Shown: positions 1-11,626 of the stretch, piece by piece
How positions within the stretch are numbered: the stretch's first letter is position 1
Layout of the letters: the number at the start of each line of letters is the position of its first letter
DNA from: Rhizophagus irregularis
Taxonomy: Eukaryota; Glomeromycota; Glomeromycetes; Glomerales; Glomeraceae
DNA length: 64,000 nt
Assembly (NCBI RefSeq): GCF_026210795.1
Contig: NC_089454.1
Location: 3,100,001-3,164,000, forward strand
Direction of reading: 5' to 3'
Made by a program: the position numbers and the translations under genes
Notes under the pieces: model-generated
What the model saw: the letters and a program-made list of their open reading frames with translations, nothing else
The model's database searches: none
What the model was told of the DNA's origin: nothing

Positions 1-837
1 TAAGGAAGGTAAAGTTAAATCTTTTATATTATCCCATTCCAATTTAACAAATGGACTAGCATTTATCAATTTCAGAATTTTCAAATTTACGAAAGATGTA
101 AGAACTTTCGTTTTAGGTTGTTCCCATGTACTAAAATATTGTATAGTATCCGCATGTTTGATCAATGAATTTTCGATAATTTTACGTGACGACCTTCCAT
201 TATTTAGAAAACTAATACTAAATAATTCTTTTTGATTTTCAATTAACTTAGCAATTTGATAATTATAATCATTCTCATAAGAATAAATTTTCAATTCTTT
301 AATAGATTTGCATGTTTTCGCCAATATTGATAAAGTATTATCATTTACTTTACCATTACATTTAAGGAATTCAATTTCTGAAAAACACTGTTCAACTTCA
401 GGAATGAGATGATAATCATGATTGTTGGGCATATAAAGATGTGTATAATCTGCATTTTTATTAATAAAAAGTTTGAGTACATCATTTCTAAATTCTTCAT
501 ATTGAATATATATATTCATCATATTTTCGATTACTTCTAAATTTAAATGTCTACAAAAACTTATATAATTAAACAAAGGTCTCTTATATGAATTTTTAAA
601 AAAACTAAAATGTTGATCAAAATTATTTCTTGCTTCATCTGATAAATGTGAAATAATTACGTTTAATAATATTTCCTTCTTCCAAAGAGTTGAACGTTCC
701 CAAGGATTTCTCCACAAAATTGGAATAACTATTTCGCACCAAATTTTATTAACTCTAAGACATGAAGCAAGAGATTTTTTGTCATGATGTAATTCTTCAA
801 ATATCGGATAAAGAATATCTCTATATAATATTGACAT
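1..837 (-). CDS. F-box-like / leucine-rich protein, 5' part, runs off the window
   Basis: An open frame starts at the ATG at 835-837 and stays open to base 1 (279 codons), so the C-terminus lies outside the window. The first ~45 residues form an F-box-like segment (MSILYRDILYPIFEELHHD, then SCLRVNKIWCEIVIPILWRNPW), which in this family would recruit a substrate adaptor to an SCF ubiquitin ligase. The rest is rich in Leu, Ile and Asn with spaced leucines, as in the LRR-like tails of the expanded Glomeromycotina F-box family. It resembles the complete gene at 24797-26221 in layout and motif (SCLLVNRLWCKI, ILWRN). A long T-run (about 850-872 on the + strand) lies just upstream of the ATG. I see no frameshift. 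The F-box assignment is by motif recognition only. Confidence 0.8.
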   Translation of the reverse strand, partial: MSILYRDILYPIFEELHHDKKSLASCLRVNKIWCEIVIPILWRNPWERSTLWKKEILLNVIISHLSDEARNNFDQHFSFFKNSYKRPLFNYISFCRHLNLEVIENMMNIYIQYEEFRNDVLKLFINKNADYTHLYMPNNHDYHLIPEVEQCFSEIEFLKCNGKVNDNTLSILAKTCKSIKELKIYSYENDYNYQIAKLIENQKELFSISFLNNGRSSRKIIENSLIKHADTIQYFSTWEQPKTKVLTSFVNLKILKLINASPFVKLEWDNIKDLTLPSL

Positions 838-1534
838 TTTTAATTTTAAAATTTTTTTTTTTTTTTTTTTTTGTCTGTTATATTGTGGCTTGTTGTACAA
901 AGCGTTGATCTTTTTTTACATACGCCAGACCTAATTATAGATATATTTAGTCACACAATGATGCAACATTATCGTAATGTATGGTGATCCACATATAGAT
1001 TAGTTTATATATGAATCTTTCTTTTTGTCTATGATTAAACTCATTGAACATAGTAGGTATTTTAGAATGTTCATACAATTCACAAATATCATTAAAGGAT
1101 TTCTGAAAAGCGAAAATTTCTTATATCATATCTGATCGGTTCCTATTTAAGAATTTATTAATTAAGTTAATTAACTCTCATCACATATCAAATATATGCA
1201 CTAATTCTTTAAAATTATATAATGTAATTTCATAAACATTTAAATTTAATATGTTCGTAATCTACATATTTAAATATTAGTTATCACCAATCACTAATAA
1301 TAATCTGAATAAATGAAAATAATAAAATTAAAATAAAATATAAAAAAAAAAGCTTAAGATGGAGCTATGGGCCTTGGATCTTCAAAAAAATTTTCTTCGG
1401 AAAAATTTTATAAATATATAAATATATTAATTATATGCCAAATTATGACTATTCTATAATACTAAAAAAAGTTTGAATGTGATATGTGATGTGATGTAAC
1501 ATACGAGTTTAATTATGTAATATTAACTAGGGCA
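838..1534. other. Intergenic, no gene seen
   Basis: AT-rich spacer upstream of the F-box gene. It has a T-run near 850-872 and a short TGGCGTATGTAAAA-like match on the - strand near 915-930. No convincing ORF or RNA gene is visible. Confidence 0.5.
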
Positions 1535-1542
1535 ATTTGGGC

Positions 1543-1758
1543 TAGGGATTGGAATCGATTAATCGAAAATCGACAAAACATAGTAAAATCGATTCTCGAG
1601 AATCGATTCTTTACATATATGTTAACCTGACTTTAAAGTAATTTTTCATGCCGGCCAAGTGCTGATTATTTTTGCTGAAATTAGAAACTGATTCAATGTC
1701 AGGTTAGTCGTCTATAAGAAAAATCTTGAAAAGATTCGATTTTCGATTCCAATCCCTA
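1543..1758. mobile_element. hAT-type miniature element (216 bp)
   Basis: Perfect 16-bp terminal inverted repeats: TAGGGATTGGAATCGA at 1543-1558 and its complement at 1743-1758. They are flanked by an exact 8-bp direct repeat, ATTTGGGC, at 1535-1542 and 1759-1766. Eight-base target duplications and TIRs starting with TAGGG are hallmarks of the hAT superfamily. The interior is non-coding and repeats ATCGATT-like subterminal motifs. It would need a transposase supplied in trans; whether the hAT at 49-52 kb can do this is unknown, since its TIR differs. Confidence 0.85.
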
Positions 1759-1766
1759 ATTTGGGC

Positions 1767-2267
1767 ACGCACAGATGAGCCTTAAAATAAGTGTTAAACA
1801 AAACACATATCATTGGGATAGATTGTTAATAATGTAAAAAATAAACATGCATATTTGAGTAAATAACAAAAGAAATTGTAATGTAAAATATTGGTTTTAT
1901 TTGCAATCTGACTTTATGATAGAGCTAGTAATTTTATTTGATATAATTAAGAAGCAAGATTTTTTTAATTATTCAGTATATTTTTAATTTGGCTATATCT
2001 GATATTTATATAAATTTCTCCTAAAATTAAAATACTAGAAATATAGTTAAATTGATATTATTTGAACTTAAAATTTTAGATGACAAAATTAATTTGACTT
2101 AGTAAACCTATAGTACCCAATATTTAACTTGAATTTTACTGATTTATATTGTCCTATACATGATCAATTAGTGTTTATTTTGATTGATTAACCAATATTT
2201 AAACTATCTTTTACTACTATTTTTTTAAAAAAATTAAAAAATTAAACTATTGAATTATATATAAGAT
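1767..2267. other. Intergenic, no gene seen
   Basis: AT-rich spacer between two transposable elements. No ORF, RNA gene or clear repeat is visible. Confidence 0.4.
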
Positions 2268-2272
2268 GTGAC

Positions 2273-3065
2273 ATTAGGGTGTACCATCAAATAATTAAAT
2301 CAAAGCATATGTAAAGTACCATATAAAAAATTACCATCACTGATCAGAGATTTTTTTGACGATCACTATAATTCATAAACTTTATAAGAAACTTCATATT
2401 AAAATAGACAAAATTTCACACTTCCATAACTCTAACTCATTCCCACTATTTATGTTTCAAATTCTGCAAGAATATCCAAAATAGCTGTCTTTTCCGTGTA
2501 ATACCTTTATTTTTTTCAAAGAAGGCCATCCGCGTTAGAACCAGCCCTTTTAGTTAATCCTTAATAATAAAACTTTTTTTCTTTACTTGTTTTTTAAAAA
2601 ATCGAGGTATTGCGTTATTCTTTAAGTTATCATGTATTTTTTTAGTCTTTTAGTATTGCATAAAAACTAATAATACATGAGAATCTATTGAGTTTCTGAG
2701 ATTTCTGATTTTTTCACGGGAAAATGCCTTCCAAATACGAATCAACAATCAAAACTAAGAAAACAACCATTGTACGGGTTATTTGAAAAATAATACAAGT
2801 ATAATTTCACAAGATGCCAGACAATTTGATGCAGAGCGAGTTAGAGCAGCAGACCCATTAAAAAATAATTTCGTTGTATTTTATTTATAAAGTATAAACT
2901 ACGTATTTGTATTTAATAATAATAATAACAATGCCATTTTAAAATATCTGACAAAAATTCCGTTTGACCCATTAACCGGCAGAATTGTCAAAAAAATCTC
3001 TGATAAATTTTTTATATGATACTTCACATATGTTTTGATTTAATTATTTGATGGTACACCCTAAT
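2273..3065. mobile_element. TIR element with ~85-bp inverted ends (793 bp)
   Basis: Long, slightly diverged terminal inverted repeats begin ATTAGGGTGTACCATC at 2273 and end with the complement at 3065. They extend inward about 85-90 bp on each side, to the GATTTTTTTGAC region near 2360 and its complement near 2990. The direct repeat GTGAC borders both ends (2268-2272 and 3066-3070), compatible with a 5-bp target duplication. The boundary is ambiguous by a few bases, and a TA duplication one step further in is also possible. No transposase is encoded, so this is a non-autonomous DNA transposon of undetermined superfamily. Confidence 0.75.
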
Positions 3066-3204
3066 GTGACATGTAAAATATAATGGGTTAACTTCAAATT
3101 ACCTTTTTTAAATAAGTAATTTGAAGTTTAAAATCTCTAAATTTATAAAAGAGAAAATATTTTTTAGTTTCAATTCATTTAAGTATATTTTTCTTTACTT
3201 GACA

Positions 3205-3445
3205 GAATGACAGATTCTAACATTCTGGTATTGAGAAAAAAAAAATGCAATTATTTTTTCTATTTGCAAGTTCTAATACTGTATATAAAATATATTAAAA
3301 AAAAAAACTTATTCTTTTTTCTGCTTGCAAACGCCAGTATTGGAAAAAAATATTTTTTTCTTCATTTGCAATTACTGGTATTGAGAAAAAAAATAATTTT
3401 TTTCTTTTGCAAGTTCCGGTATAGAAAATCCTTATTTGTTAGGTA
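3205..3445. repeat. Degenerate ~45-bp tandem repeat, A/T-tract rich
   Basis: A unit of the form TTTGCAA-N5-CTGGTATTGAGAAAAAAAA recurs about four times. A further isolated match (TACTGGTATTAAGAAAAAA) lies at 4320-4337. The 79-codon open frame here is a Lys/Phe-rich translation of this repeat and is not taken as a gene. Confidence 0.5.
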
Positions 3446-5383
3446 ATGATATGAAAAAAAAAATAAAATTTTTGATTTTTTATGGAAAAATAATATTTAT
3501 GATGTAACGCTAGACCAAAAGTGCCAAAATTATGAAAATAATTTTTTTTTTGTTAGTAATGCGCATTTCTCCTTATTTTATTGTAATAAATGGATTGGAC
3601 ATACATCAATAAAATAGGAAAAAATACAGTAAACACAACACAACGGTTATTCTATCTACTAACTCATCTAAAATGAAGCAGGGAACTAGTACTCCTAAAG
3701 AGTAAAGACTATTATACTAATTACATGATATAATTTATATATTATAAGATCTAATCTAACGTTAGAAAAACTAAAATTAGTTAAAATCCATTGAAACGTA
3801 TATGATTCTAGACAATAGATATCCTATTTGACTATGTATCTTTACACCTTATCCTTAAGAATGAAACTAACTCTACTTCCCTTACTTGACTCTAATAAAT
3901 GAAACATAAATCTGTAATAAATTAAAACAATAATACATTCCTACTTCAGGCATGCTCGTAACCTCTCAACTAATGTGAATTAATCTTCCAGTACTCCATG
4001 CTTTACGCTACCTTTCCAAATGAACAGTGCTATCAAAGTTCATTTGCATCCCAAGAGACCAATAATGGATTATGTGAATGTTGGCTTTATATGTTTAAGT
4101 TATTTGTGATTAATATTCTTTTGGTGCAGTTTGTTCCTACGGTACAGTAACTGAAATCCTATATTTTCTTCCTAAACATTTTATAACGTGAAATCATGTG
4201 ACTTGAGAAAAGGGTTTAGGCCAATTACCAATCCGGTTTTCTGTACGACTTCACATAATTTGTACGATTACTGACCGAAACTATGGACATCTCTTACCTC
4301 CCCTATAAAGATTTTGACGTACTGGTATTAAGAAAAAAAAATTCTTTTTTTTTTCTTTTAGTTACCAAAATGCCATTTGGGCATTTTTTTTCTTATTTAT
4401 TTATGAAAAAAAGCTATTTGGTATTTTTTTTTTTTTTGTGAAAATGAATTCGTAAATCACGTGACTTTACTAATGGATATAATCGCGTATATCTTATTCT
4501 AAAATGAGTCATCATTTTATTAAATTAAATATTGAATAATTCCTGCTGAGAGGAAGAAGAGGTTTAAGGTAGACTTTAAGCAATGCATCATCTAATAATA
4601 TAAAAAAATTAGGTAATAAAAAATTAGGCTCGCAGAGAAAGAGACGATCGATTGAGGAACATATGATTTTCTATAGTTCAAAAGTCAGATTAAGTTTGAC
4701 TCTTTCTCTTATTTAGTCAATATAAATTAAAAAGTCATGCAATAATCAAATAATCATCACTTAATTTTTAAGAGATAATTTATCAAAAAAATATTTATTA
4801 AATAATATGTAACCTAAAAATGAAATGTATACTACAGTATAAGTACTATTATAAAATAAAATTTTGTCAAAAATTTTTTTCTCAATAACTAAAACTATAA
4901 TACTCTATAATTTCTATATAACCAATCTAAAGGTTTCGCCATTTTTTTTTAATATATAAATAAATTGTCTTGCGATATTTTGCCCTATTTTTTTTTGTTT
5001 GTCATTGACTATTTGTTAACGTACTAACGTACTACTTCTCGTTCTTCTCGTTAAAAATAAATGTGAACATATATACATTTATTTATTTTATTTTTTCTTC
5101 TTATTTTTTTTAAATTTTGATAAATATTAAACGACTAACAAAAGTAAAATTATCTTAATTTAAATGATCATAAATGTTAACTTAAAAAAAAAATAGTAGT
5201 TCGGCTTGCGCGGTATTTCCAGGATTTAAAATGACATCGAAACGACATCATAGTAACGATATCAAACTGACCAAAAAAAGAAAAAATAAAACGATATATA
5301 AACGAATGTCGTATGTCAACTATAAATCCTAAGAGAATTTAAGAGGGTTAGAATTCACAATTTTGTTTTATTTATTTTATAAG
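3446..5383. other. Gene-poor AT-rich spacer
   Basis: Long AT-rich stretch with homopolymer A and T runs, for example near 4330-4440. Apart from the isolated repeat match near 4320, I see no gene, RNA or bounded element. Confidence 0.4.
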
Positions 5384-5611
5384 AATAATATTTTACCTGG
5401 AAAGAATTACGATAAGGGAGGGAAAAATATTTTCATATATAATGGTTTACGATACTATAACATGCGAAAACCACTTTTAGTTATTAAACTTAATTATTTA
5501 TAATATTTTACTTGAAAAGGATTACGTTAAGAGGGGAGTGAAGGTTATAAATTATTATAATGGTTTACAAAATACCGTACCAAGCGAAACTACTTTTAAT
5601 CATATTATTTG
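5384..5611. repeat. Two-copy tandem duplication, ~115-bp unit
   Basis: The segment from AATAATATTTTACCTGG (5384) through the CACTTTTAGTTATT region is repeated, diverged, from about 5500. Matching landmarks are AATATTTTAC(C/T)TG, GATTACG(A/T)TAAG, ATAATGGTTTAC and ACTTTTA(G/A)T. No coding potential. Confidence 0.5.
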
Positions 5612-6980
5612 AAACGAAGGAAAATTTGAAAACCGTTAATTTTTTGTCGAAAAAAAAAATCAACATTATATATAAGCGTGATAAGCGTGATAAAAACATC
5701 GATTAAAAAGAGTAAAGCCAAAGAGATTAATAGTTTATTTTATATAAATCGTTGGATCGTTAGATGTAAGAAAAGTAAAAGGGGATATAAAGAAAAAAGG
5801 AAGGAAGCTTTTACATAATCTTACTAATTCAAATAAATTGAAAGGAAAAAACATAAGAAAAAAAAAAGGTCATAATTTTGGATTTTTATATGATTGAAAG
5901 TCTAACTTGACTTAATAATGCCAACTTACTATACATTATTGCGTGATTGCGTGATATGTGAACGTTTGATTAAATATGCGGACTTATTAAAAATTTTCAT
6001 TCGAACTTTACCGATTTGGACAGATCCGCTGATATGCATGACGTGATGGATGAACAAAATTAGTCTATTCTTTCTTTGAAACATAAAAAGCGTGTGTACA
6101 ACAGAAAAAAAGGGATGATTTTACAACAGTTTATAACTCATCGTGGTTATGTTCTCATGTAAACGGATCAAAAAAAAGAAAAAAAAAAAAAAATAATGAA
6201 ATATAATGAAATTAGTTAAATTCATCATCATCTTAACTTATTATAAAAGCTTTTATGAAAAATGAACGATTCAAACTAGTCTTTAGAAAAAGAAGATCAA
6301 CATTTTTGCAAAGAATTTAAACAAGCTGTAATTAAAAGTCATGTGTGCCTAAAGTAGTGATATTCAAAAGGCGTGTTATGTTCATTCATCTTTGAGAGTA
6401 GTTTGAGGGAATTAAGGCTTTACCGTATATGGGATAATTTATTTAATTCACGATAAAATATTGATATGATGTCATTGTGATAAATGAATTATTTTTTTTT
6501 TGTACGAAGAAATTTTTTCAAAAAAAAGAATGATTAATTGGGTAAGTAATCATACATACTACAGGATCACCGATAGTCACACTACTATCATATGGAAATT
6601 GTATATTTACAGTTAATGCTTTTTAAGATGAATATTTATATAAAATTTAATATCAAGTATTTGATTTTGTTTCCTTACAGTAATTATAAGTTCTCATATC
6701 ACGAAGGTAGATAATTTAATATTCACTTATTAAACTTACTTTTATTATTAAACTTACTTTTATTAACAATATTCGTTCTTTTTATCCATAGAAATACGTA
6801 ATAATGAAGGATCAAAAAGTAATGTTCATATTACCTTATCAGATTCGGATAATTTCTTTTTTGGGAACCATTCAAAATCCAGATTGATCAGAATGAGCAG
6901 AATCCCGTAGCTGTAATAATTTTAAAATTTTTTATCAGCGTATTAAAAATAGACTGTTGCTAACTTTCTCTCCGGGTGAA
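5612..6980. other. Gene-poor spacer
   Basis: AT-rich DNA with A-runs near 6175-6195 and 6490-6530. No gene or bounded element recognised. Confidence 0.4.
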
Positions 6981-6982
6981 GA

Positions 6983-8268
6983 TCACCTAGGGTGATTTCA
7001 CCTAGGTGATTTCACTCACGATTAATTTATTAAATTTATTAAATTTGATTGGTGTAAATTTTAATATTTCTCACTTCGTAATTTGCATATAAATCCTCTG
7101 CAAAAGAAATTTTTGATTAGCTAAATTTTTAAATATATAATAAACAATGCTTAAAATATTTTCGCACTAAAAGTTTATAGCAATTTATTAATTTGTACAT
7201 GAATCATTGATTGAAAAAAACAAACTCATACTATCCAAAATACTAAATTTTTTGATAGGAATAACAAAAAAAAACGAGTCACAACGATAAAGAAAAGAGA
7301 ATATGTGAATAAAAAAAGGAAAAAAAAATGAGGGTGAATGGGAATGAAAGAAACAAAGGGAGGATTGAAGGAGGAACGAAATGGAGCAAAGGGGAAGTGA
7401 AAAAAACGAAAGGGGTGAAAAAGATCAAGTGGGAATGAAAAAAAATGAAAAGAATGAAGGAGAGACGAGATGGAGCAAAGGGGGAATAAAAAGAATAAAG
7501 GGTAGTGTAAAGGAATAAAAAAGATGAAGCGGGAATGGAATAAAACAAAAGGAATGAAGGGTAGTGTAAAGGAACGAAAGAGACGAAGTGGAACAAAAAA
7601 AAATGAAAGGAACGCAGAGAAAATAAAGAACAACGGAAAAAACAAAAGAAGGGAAGAATAAAAAAGCAAAAAAAATGAAGAGACGAAAAAGAACAAAAAA
7701 TGGAGAAGGAACGAAAATGAGATAAACAGGGGACCAAGTAAAAACCAAACCCATAAAATAAAAGAAGAAATAAAGTTAGTAGGGAACGGAAATTACATGT
7801 AATAAATAAACGAAAACAAAAAAATAAAAACATACCTTAGTAGTTGCAGAGAAGAACCGAAAGATCTAAAAAGAATGAAATACAAAATGTAAGAAACGAA
7901 ATATAAGAATGAAATAAAAAATAAGAAATGGCCTAGTGCTGGACATATATACCTTAATTGCAAAGCCGAAAGAGCTAAAGGACCTAAAAAAACGAAATAA
8001 AGTTAGTAGGAAACAAAATGCAAGAAGCAAATAAAAAAAAAAGAAAGAAAACGTACCTTTAGTGCCGTGCAAAGGAGCGAAAGGCCTAAAGAAAAAAAGA
8101 TTATCCGAGTACGTTTAAAAAAAAAAAACAAACATAAGAAATGATCAGCATATTAATTAGCCAATAAAATTTAAATGGGGTGATATCACCGGGTAAATTA
8201 TATAAAAATATATAAAATTATCAGGTTAAATCACCCTAGGTGAAAAATTGCTAAATCACCCCGGGTGA
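6983..8268. repeat. Purine-rich block bordered by TCACC-type palindromes
   Basis: Five near-palindromic sites sit at the two ends: TCACCTAGGGTGA (6983-6995), TCACCTAGGTGA (6998-7009), GGTGATATCACC (8179-8190), TCACCCTAGGTGA (8231-8243) and TCACCCCGGGTGA (8256-8268). Between them, about 7260-7760 is strongly A/G-biased on the + strand, with recurring GGAACGAA, GGGTAGTGTAAAGGAA and GGAATGAA motifs. About 7770-8095 holds three diverged ~110-bp units, each with an ATACCTTA-like core and AAGTTAGTAGG. The arrangement suggests a non-autonomous element or a structured repeat, but no target duplication was found. Open frames on the - strand here are low-complexity Phe/Leu/Ser translations. Confidence 0.5.
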
Positions 8269-8269
8269 A

Positions 8270-10089
8270 AATTAGTTATAATCTTAAAAATAATAAAACA
8301 CAAAAAGTACATCTTTATTTAATACAAGCAATTTTTTTTTTTTAAAAAGAAAATGACAAACTAATAAACTCAGAATAAATACTTTTAAACATCAATAATA
8401 ATTAATTAATTTTTGCATAGTATTTTAAAATCTTTGTATATTAATAAAATATTAATTGTTACAAATTATTACGCCTATAAAAAAAATTAATAAATGTAAA
8501 ATTAAAAAAAAAGATATTAAGTGTTGAGTTAATGAGCGTCGAGATTTTGAATTTCCAGGATTATGAGTTGTCAGGATTATTGTGAACGCCGAGTTTGTAC
8601 TATATGATCGTTAGGATTTCGCATAGTAGATCTTTTTTTTTTTAAAAAAAAAGTAACAATAATCAAAATCGTCTCGCTAGTTTGTTCACCTTTTTAGAAT
8701 TTTCATCCTTTCGCAGGTCACCTTTTGTATTTCTCTTTTTTATCATTTCACAGATGCTTTTTTGTTTTTTTCGTCATTTATAACACACTTAATTTTTCTG
8801 TAATTATATCTTTTACATTTGTAATTATTTGATAGATTGTGCTTCTTTCGCCATCGTCATACTGTATGGGGAAACGTCGGAAATGGGAAGAAAGGTAAAA
8901 AAATTAAAAGTATGTTCAATGCTATAATTTATCCTATGTATTTATATTGACTTGTTCTTGTAGAAGCCGGAAGATTTAATTGATAAACTGTCTAAATAAA
9001 TATTCAGAAACAATATGTAGTTGTTCTTAAAGTAACCTCATAAGAAAATTTTAATGTACCCTTAGAAATAGTAATAAATCTCTATAGTTAAATTAAATTT
9101 TTTATTTATATTTTTAGTCTTGTCATTTTATTCACTATATTTCTTAAACATTTTTATTGATTATATCATTTTTTTTTTATCCTTTACCATTAGACGTAAC
9201 AAGAGTTGAAGGCTAATATATTTTTAATGATTTAAACACGTGAAAGGCTGATATTTCATATTATGTGATCATATGATCAGTAATAAATAGTTATTGGAGA
9301 GATATTACCAATAGGAATGGCCTCATATAGATAGTCGGGAAATTACTGCTCCAGGGGATTACCCATTTATTTCATAGCAAGGGAAACATTAGGGGTTTTT
9401 TTCCCTTCGTGAAAAAACCCTATTATTTCCAACTCCCCATGAAAAATAAATAATAATAATAACGATTTCAATATTGGATGTCTCATAAAAATATCGGTCA
9501 TTAAAAACCCACATATTCCTAATCGACTGAACAATAACTCTAATTATGACGTCTATATCACACGATAATTTGATGAAATTTACCGAAATAACCAAATTAT
9601 TCTTATAATTATTTCACTTTTTCCTTTTTACTTATAAAAATTTTTAGCTTATAAACGAATGAACCAAACTTATTTCCAGTAATGTTTTAGAAAATCAAAA
9701 AAGGTTCAAAGAAAAATTGATTGAAATCATGTAATATTTAAAGTAATTTCAAGTTACTTTGTATAGTTATGAAATCATTAATAATTACCAGTTGGAATGT
9801 CGGATCATGTATTATCTATTGGAAAAAAAAATTTTCAATTAATCAGAATTCCATGTTTACATTATTATATTATTTTAAATTTTCGCTTAATATTGAGAAA
9901 TAATTAAATTAAAACATTTCACTTAAAATTATGAATAAACAGTATATAATCTAAGATGATATAGCTTTTATTTAATTCCATAAGATGGAAATTTAAAGTT
10001 AAAGAATGATGATATTTTTAATAGAAATAAAATCAAAGTGAGAAATCATACGAATTTCAAGCTTTCTTTAATTATATGTATTTTATTTT
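8270..10089. other. Gene-poor spacer
   Basis: AT-rich DNA. A short hairpin (GGGGTTTTTTT / GAAAAAACCC) lies near 9391-9421. No credible gene; the short open frame at 9389-9595 has no recognisable features. Confidence 0.4.
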
Positions 10090-11626
10090 ATTTTTATGTA
10101 AGTTTCAATTAACAAATCCTTTAACCAATAAAAGAATGTAAAACTAATATTATGAAAGAAATTTTCTAGGGTTAATTAAGCATCACACTCAAACGAATTT
10201 AAACTTTGTATTTATAAGGAATTTCTAACTGTATAACAACACTGTTAGTTAGGATGGTCTGTAAATTTAAAATCACATCTCAGAAAATTATTAATGCACC
10301 AAATTTTATTAACATAATAATATCAGATATGTGAATGGAACTTTTATTATTAAAAATAAAATCCGAAACGTTACTAAAAGGATCGAATGATGAAGTATTT
10401 ACAACATATAGTTATTAGCCAAAATATTGGAGGTCGAAATTAATCCTTGTAAATTTCTAAAGTTAGTATTAAGATTGATGTGGTTGTCTAATTTATCATG
10501 ATCGTGTAAGGCCCTTGTAATCCAACTGGGCTTGCACTTTCGAGAGCCAATCGTCACCACGACGACACTATAGGATTCAAGCGTCAATAAACACCATATC
10601 GATAGGGACAGTAACGCAATAATGGTTATCGGAAAATCTGATGCTGGCCGTTTCCGTTCACCGTTAACGTTAAGGCTACCAAGGATATAACCGTTATTAA
10701 GTACGTAATGATTGCTGCGTGGTACAATTATTCAACATGTTCTGTTAATTTCAACAATTGCGCTATTTATCTGTAAAACCGTAATCTCTATAATTTGTAA
10801 TGCACGTAATATCGACGATATCCGGCACCTTAATCACAGCTATTTATCCTGTCATGTTTATTGAGTATTTATCCAATGTTATGGATTTCTCGTACCATGT
10901 GATATGTTTAATTAGCAATGAAATTTTAGCATAATTTAACAATATACTGTATGTAATTTTAAATATCCAACCGCGTCACAAAAAAATAAAGTTGATTTTT
11001 GTTGATTTTGCGAGTTTTGATTTTTTGATTCATTGATTTGATTAATCGATTTTAGTCAAATCTCTAATAAGTAGATCAGTAAGGAAAACCAAGAAATAAT
11101 TTAAAAATCTAAAAACTATAATGTACTGTACAGTCTGACCGTAATATTGGTATATTTTGATATGATGATATTTAAAGAATTTCAATATAATGACATTATG
11201 TCTTGAACAAAATACAATATTATTAAATGAAATAATTGAATACGTTGTGCAATTTATTTTATTGAATTATTATTTATTTTCTTTCCTTGAAAGAAATAAA
11301 TTTTCGGTTATAACGAGTAATACACTGTAAGAAATTTTAAGATCTAGTATTACTGTTGAGCGTTGAACCTTAAAACCAAAAACTTTCAGCCAGTTCGATA
11401 AAAAAGCAAGTGGTTATTAATTAAATTATAAATTTATAGTTACACTTAAGATGTTACAATTTCTTTATATTTTAATAAAAAATATCTTTTATAAATAATC
11501 ATGCATATAGATAAGATTTTAGGATTTTATTTATTGTATTCAATCAATTAATACATAAAAAAATAATAATAAATGAAGAAAAATGTAAATAACAAATAAA
11601 AAAATAAAATGAAAATTTTTGATTTA
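10090..11626. repeat. Duplicated 3' flank of the kinase block
   Basis: Non-coding DNA downstream of kinase copy A that is recognisably similar to 32710-33950 downstream of kinase D. Shared landmarks include ACGAATTTAAACTT, GTGAATGGAA, ACTAAAAGGATCG, CCAAGAAATAATTTAAAAAT and TGAGCGT(T/C)GAACC. Parts also recur at 13850-14420 and 59690-59850. It shows that whole kinase blocks, not just coding exons, were duplicated. Confidence 0.65.

Noticed and set aside
7226-8072. Several overlapping - strand open frames of 68-184 codons
   Set aside because: Phe/Leu/Ser-only translations of a purine-rich strand, open in overlapping frames; no domain, no codon structure.
9389-9595. 68-codon - strand frame
   Set aside because: Begins inside non-coding AT-rich DNA, isoleucine-rich, no similarity recognised.
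10399-10587. 62-codon - strand frame
   Set aside because: Lies in the duplicated 3' flank and is not conserved in the sister block at 32.7-33.1 kb.
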